NCBI GenBank assembly: GCA_028696365.1
Contig: JAQVHG010000102.1
Location: 1 to 7,567, forward strand
DNA length: 7,567 nucleotides
DNA from: Methanofollis sp.
Lineage (GTDB): Archaea > Halobacteriota > Methanomicrobia > Methanomicrobiales > Methanofollaceae
Direction: 5' to 3'
Shown: positions 5,494 to 7,567 of the stretch, in pieces
Layout of the letters: each line of letters opens with the position of its first letter
Numbering within the stretch: the stretch's first letter is position 1
The notes under the pieces: generated by a model
Told to the model about the DNA's origin: nothing
What the model saw: the letters and a program-made list of their open reading frames with translations, nothing else
The model's database searches: none
Position numbers and translations under genes: made by a program

Positions 5494-6261
5494 ATGGTTG
5501 AAGTGACGATCGACGGGCAAAAAATTGAGGTTGAGAAGGGAACGACCGCCTTGGAAGCGGCGCGTAGCCTGGGCATCGAGATCCCGACCCTCTGTTACCA
5601 TGAGGGTCTTCCCCCTGACGGGAACTGTCGCCTCTGCCAGGTGGAGGTCACCGACGCACGCGGCCGCACCAATCTGGTCATCTCGTGCATGTACCCGATC
5701 AAGGGCCCAGTCGAGATCAGGACCGACACTGAACGGGTCCGCGATGCACGTGCCTTTGTGGTGAAACTGCTCCTCGCCCGCTCGCCCCATTCGCCGGTCC
5801 TCCAGCACCTTGCAGAGGAGTACGGCGTCGAACCTCTGGACGCACGCTTTGTCCCCGAAGACGAGACCGATCTTTGCATCAGATGCGGCCGGTGTGTGCG
5901 AGCCTGTGCCACCCTTGGCAACAACTGTATCGAGTTTGTCTGGCGTGGGTGGGAGAAAGAAGTGAACACGCCCTTCAAGGAGCCTTCAAACTCCTGCATC
6001 GGGTGTGGGGCCTGTGCCCAGGTCTGCCCGACTGGTGCGATCCGTGTCACCGAAGATGAGACCACCCGGACGATCTGGGACCGGACCTTCGACCTCGTGG
6101 CTTGTGAGAGGTGCGGGGTGCGGTTCGCGACACCTGAACAACTCAAAGTTGTCAGCCCCGAGTTCAAGCCAGTGGACGGACGTGTGCTCTGTCCACGGTG
6201 CCGCAAACTTGAAGAGGCGCGTGCAGTCGCATCAGGGCTGGGAGCGCAGGAGGAGAACTGA
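5494..6261 (+). CDS. HydA/NuoG N-terminus-like Fe-S subunit lacking the hydrogenase domain
   Basis: This is the third subunit of the HydABC-like complex, probably the electron outlet or docking subunit. From ATG 5494 it has 255 residues. The N-terminal plant-type [2Fe-2S] domain has Cys34, Cys45, Cys48 and Cys65. The His-Cys [4Fe-4S] motif that normally follows in HydA and NuoG is missing: residues 95-115 hold histidines but no cysteine. Two ferredoxin-type [4Fe-4S] sites follow (Cys128/131/134/138 and Cys168/171/174/178). Where [FeFe]-hydrogenase HydA continues into the H-cluster domain, this protein ends with two CxxC pairs (Cys204/207 and Cys233/236), which look like a zinc-ribbon or rubredoxin-like knuckle. 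It therefore cannot be a hydrogenase. It begins one base after the HydB-like stop, so the three genes form one operon. Related short subunits occur in non-hydrogenase bifurcating enzymes and with formate dehydrogenases. The partner here is unknown; the aldehyde oxidoreductase downstream is the obvious candidate. Confidence 0.88.
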   Translation: MVEVTIDGQKIEVEKGTTALEAARSLGIEIPTLCYHEGLPPDGNCRLCQVEVTDARGRTNLVISCMYPIKGPVEIRTDTERVRDARAFVVKLLLARSPHSPVLQHLAEEYGVEPLDARFVPEDETDLCIRCGRCVRACATLGNNCIEFVWRGWEKEVNTPFKEPSNSCIGCGACAQVCPTGAIRVTEDETTRTIWDRTFDLVACERCGVRFATPEQLKVVSPEFKPVDGRVLCPRCRKLEEARAVASGLGAQEEN

Positions 6262-6262
6262 A

Positions 6263-6283
6263 GAGAGGTTAAATAAACCTCTT
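6263..6283 (+). terminator. Hairpin just after the HydA-like gene
   Basis: AGAGGTT (6264-6270) and AACCTCT (6276-6282) pair perfectly around a 5-base AAATA loop, extended by one G-U. It starts one base after the stop codon. No long T-run follows, so termination may be partial, allowing some read-through into the ferredoxin operon. Confidence 0.4.
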
Positions 6284-6334
6284 CATCTCTTCATGGGATC
6301 CAATCAGGGCATGTTGACTAAATCCACACAATTT

Positions 6335-6426
6335 ATCATTAAAAATCTAATATATGCCTAAAATAATTGGATCGACCATAGATATTATTAAATAGTAATT
6401 TAATTGATTCTCAGATCATAGGAGTG
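6335..6426 (+). promoter_or_regulatory. Promoter region of the ferredoxin-aldehyde oxidoreductase operon
   Basis: The motif ATCATTAAAAA (6335-6345) is 89 bases before the ferredoxin ATG. An AT-rich ATTATTAAATAG element (6384-6394 approximately) is the best TATA candidate and would start a transcript near 6410-6415. The ribosome-binding site GGAGTG (6421-6426) lies 7 bases before ATG 6434. Confidence 0.45.
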
Positions 6427-6433
6427 TACAATC

Positions 6434-6922
6434 ATGGAGAAGACTGAGAACCTGCTACTGATCACCCCTGAGAGGTGCATCGGGTGCGGGACCTGCGAAC
6501 TGGCATGTTCGATTGGACATGTCGGAGAATTCAAGCCGACTGTTGCAAATATCTCCGTCCTCAGGTTTGAGGCCGGGGTAAATGTGCCCATGGCATGTCT
6601 GCAGTGCGACAAACCTGCCTGTGTTGCAGCGTGCCAGACTGGTGCCCTCGAAAAAGACCCCAAGACCGGCCTTGTCGGCATCAACGGCGCCAAGTGCATC
6701 GGATGCCGGATGTGTATGATGGCCTGCCCCTTCGGCAATATCACCTACAATGCCGCTGCAAAGCAGCCCCTGAAATGTGACCAGTGCGGTGGCAGCCCGA
6801 TGTGTGCCGAGTTCTGCCCGGCAAACGCCATCGAGTACCTCCCCGCCGACACCGCTACAGTGCAGAGGAAGAAAGCATTCGCTGCAAAGCTTGCCTCAGG
6901 GATCTCAGAGGTGAATGTATAA
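6434..6922 (+). CDS. Four-cluster [4Fe-4S] ferredoxin subunit, partner of the aldehyde oxidoreductase
   Basis: This 162-residue protein resembles the electron-transfer subunits of the DmsB/HycB type and the AorA subunit of multi-subunit aldehyde oxidoreductases. Sixteen cysteines form four [4Fe-4S] sites: Cys15/18/21/25, Cys55/58/63/67, Cys88/91/94/98, and Cys105/108/114/118. The spacing in the second and fourth sites, with a longer gap before the third Cys, is typical of this family. There is no signal peptide, Tat motif or membrane segment, so it should act in the cytosol. The start is well supported by GGAGTG seven bases upstream. Its stop overlaps the start of the aldehyde oxidoreductase gene (TAATG), which implies coupled translation and a shared complex. 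It should carry electrons from the tungstopterin enzyme to ferredoxin or to the HydABC-like complex. The exact acceptor is inference. Confidence 0.93.
   Translation: MEKTENLLLITPERCIGCGTCELACSIGHVGEFKPTVANISVLRFEAGVNVPMACLQCDKPACVAACQTGALEKDPKTGLVGINGAKCIGCRMCMMACPFGNITYNAAAKQPLKCDQCGGSPMCAEFCPANAIEYLPADTATVQRKKAFAAKLASGISEVNV
6908..6914 (+). promoter_or_regulatory. Ribosome-binding site of the aldehyde oxidoreductase
   Basis: GAGGTGA, an almost complete archaeal anti-16S match, lies inside the end of the ferredoxin gene, seven bases before ATG 6922. Confidence 0.65.
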
Positions 6923-7567
6923 TGTATGGATGGACTGGAACAGTGCTCCGTGTCAACCTGACCGAGGGCACAGTCAAGAAAGAACCCCTCAATAAAGACT
7001 TCGCAGAGAACTATATCGGTGGGCGTGGACTCGGTGAGAAGTACTTCATCGACGAGGTCGACATGGCCGTCGACGCTCTTTCCCCAGAGAACAAGCTCAT
7101 CTTCGCCACCGGTCCGCTGACCGGAACGATGGGCGTCTCGACCGGGCGCTACGACGTCGTCGCCAAGGGTCCGCTCAACAACACCCTGGCCTCGTCCAAC
7201 TCTGGCGGTTACTTCGGTCCGATGATCAAGTACGCCGGCTACGACCTGATCATCCTCGAAGGGAAGGCCGAGAAACCGACGTACCTCTGGATCAACAACG
7301 ACACCGTTGAACTCCGCGACGCCTCCCACCTCTGGGGTAAGACCGTCTACGAGACCGACGACGCCGTGAAAGCCGAGACCGACCCAGACGCTGAGATCGC
7401 TTGCATCGGCCCTGCCGGCGAGAAGCTCGTCCTCTTCGCCTGCATCATGAACGACAAGCACCGTGCGGCAGGCAGGACCGGTATCGGCACGGTGATGGGC
7501 GCGAAGAACCTCAAGGCCATCGCAGTCCGGGGCACTGGCGGGATCAAGGTCGCCGACAAGGACGAAT
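6922..7567 (+). CDS. aor: Tungsten-type aldehyde:ferredoxin oxidoreductase, N-terminal part (cut by the window end)
   Basis: The enzyme oxidises aldehydes to carboxylic acids and passes electrons to ferredoxin, using a tungsten bis-pterin cofactor and a [4Fe-4S] cluster. The first 215 residues are visible and the frame is open to the window edge; the family has about 600 residues. The match to Pyrococcus furiosus AOR is close and almost gap-free: GTVLRVNL (6-13), IGGRGLG (32-38), ATGPLTGT (62-69), STGRYDVVAKGPL (73-85), NSGGYFG (93-99), and GRTGIGTVMGAKNLKAIAV (184-202). Arg76, Asn93 and Ala183 fall at the same numbers as in the P. furiosus structure, where they surround the cofactor and its magnesium. 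The cluster cysteines lie in the unseen part. The start overlaps the ferredoxin stop (TAATG) behind GAGGTGA. In context it should oxidise the aldehyde made by the alcohol dehydrogenase, probably acetaldehyde to acetate. Confidence 0.95.
   Translation, partial: MYGWTGTVLRVNLTEGTVKKEPLNKDFAENYIGGRGLGEKYFIDEVDMAVDALSPENKLIFATGPLTGTMGVSTGRYDVVAKGPLNNTLASSNSGGYFGPMIKYAGYDLIILEGKAEKPTYLWINNDTVELRDASHLWGKTVYETDDAVKAETDPDAEIACIGPAGEKLVLFACIMNDKHRAAGRTGIGTVMGAKNLKAIAVRGTGGIKVADKDE

Noticed and set aside
4008..5576. Several long - strand open frames under the HydB-like gene
   Set aside because: They are antisense to a gene whose family, motifs and codon use are unmistakable. Long antisense frames are common in GC-rich coding DNA.
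5494..6261. Possible [FeFe]-hydrogenase catalytic subunit
   Set aside because: The protein ends at 255 residues without any H-cluster domain or its cysteine motifs. Only the N-terminal Fe-S part is HydA-like.
6745..7461. 238-codon - strand open frame over the ferredoxin and aldehyde oxidoreductase genes
   Set aside because: The + strand reading is a clear aldehyde oxidoreductase with cofactor residues at conserved positions. The antisense frame is its shadow.

Overview
The window most likely comes from a methanogenic archaeon of the Methanomicrobiales, and the gene set fits an alcohol-using lineage such as Methanofollis. This placement is inference from gene content, not from a marker gene. 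The support is a clear F420-dependent NADP reductase, archaeal-type ribosome-binding sites (GGAGG, GGAGTG, GAGGTGA), GC-rich coding DNA separated by strongly AT-rich intergenic DNA with TATA-like elements, and a tungsten-type aldehyde:ferredoxin oxidoreductase.

Layout. Positions 1-411 hold no convincing complete gene. They contain several inverted repeats and possibly the last codons of a + strand gene. An iron-dependent alcohol dehydrogenase follows on the - strand (412-1560), then 460 bases of AT-rich non-coding DNA with its promoter, then fno on the - strand (2023-2670). A 480-base divergent intergenic region (2671-3148) separates fno from a + strand operon of three tightly packed genes: a NuoE/HydC-like [2Fe-2S] subunit (3179-3628, true start probably upstream), a NuoF/HydB-like flavin subunit with extra Fe-S domains (3618-5492), and a HydA/NuoG N-terminus-like iron-sulfur subunit that has no hydrogenase domain (5494-6261). 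After a hairpin and a 172-base promoter region, a second + strand operon begins: a four-cluster ferredoxin (6434-6922), and the aldehyde oxidoreductase, which starts in the TAATG overlap and runs off the window at 7567.

How the parts may work together (inference). The dehydrogenase oxidises a primary alcohol such as ethanol to the aldehyde. A Gly at the cofactor-selectivity position suggests that it makes NADPH. Fno passes those electrons to F420. The aldehyde oxidoreductase takes the aldehyde to the acid and passes low-potential electrons through the four-cluster ferredoxin to the ferredoxin pool. The three-subunit HydABC-like complex, which has lost its hydrogen-producing module, would link NAD(P)(H) with ferredoxin or with the aldehyde oxidoreductase, possibly by electron bifurcation or confurcation. 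That H-cluster-less complex beside an aldehyde oxidoreductase is the most unusual feature of the window. Other points worth checking are the start of the NuoE-like gene (an ACG behind a perfect ribosome-binding site, or one missing base) and short motifs shared by the upstream regions of the two + strand operons.
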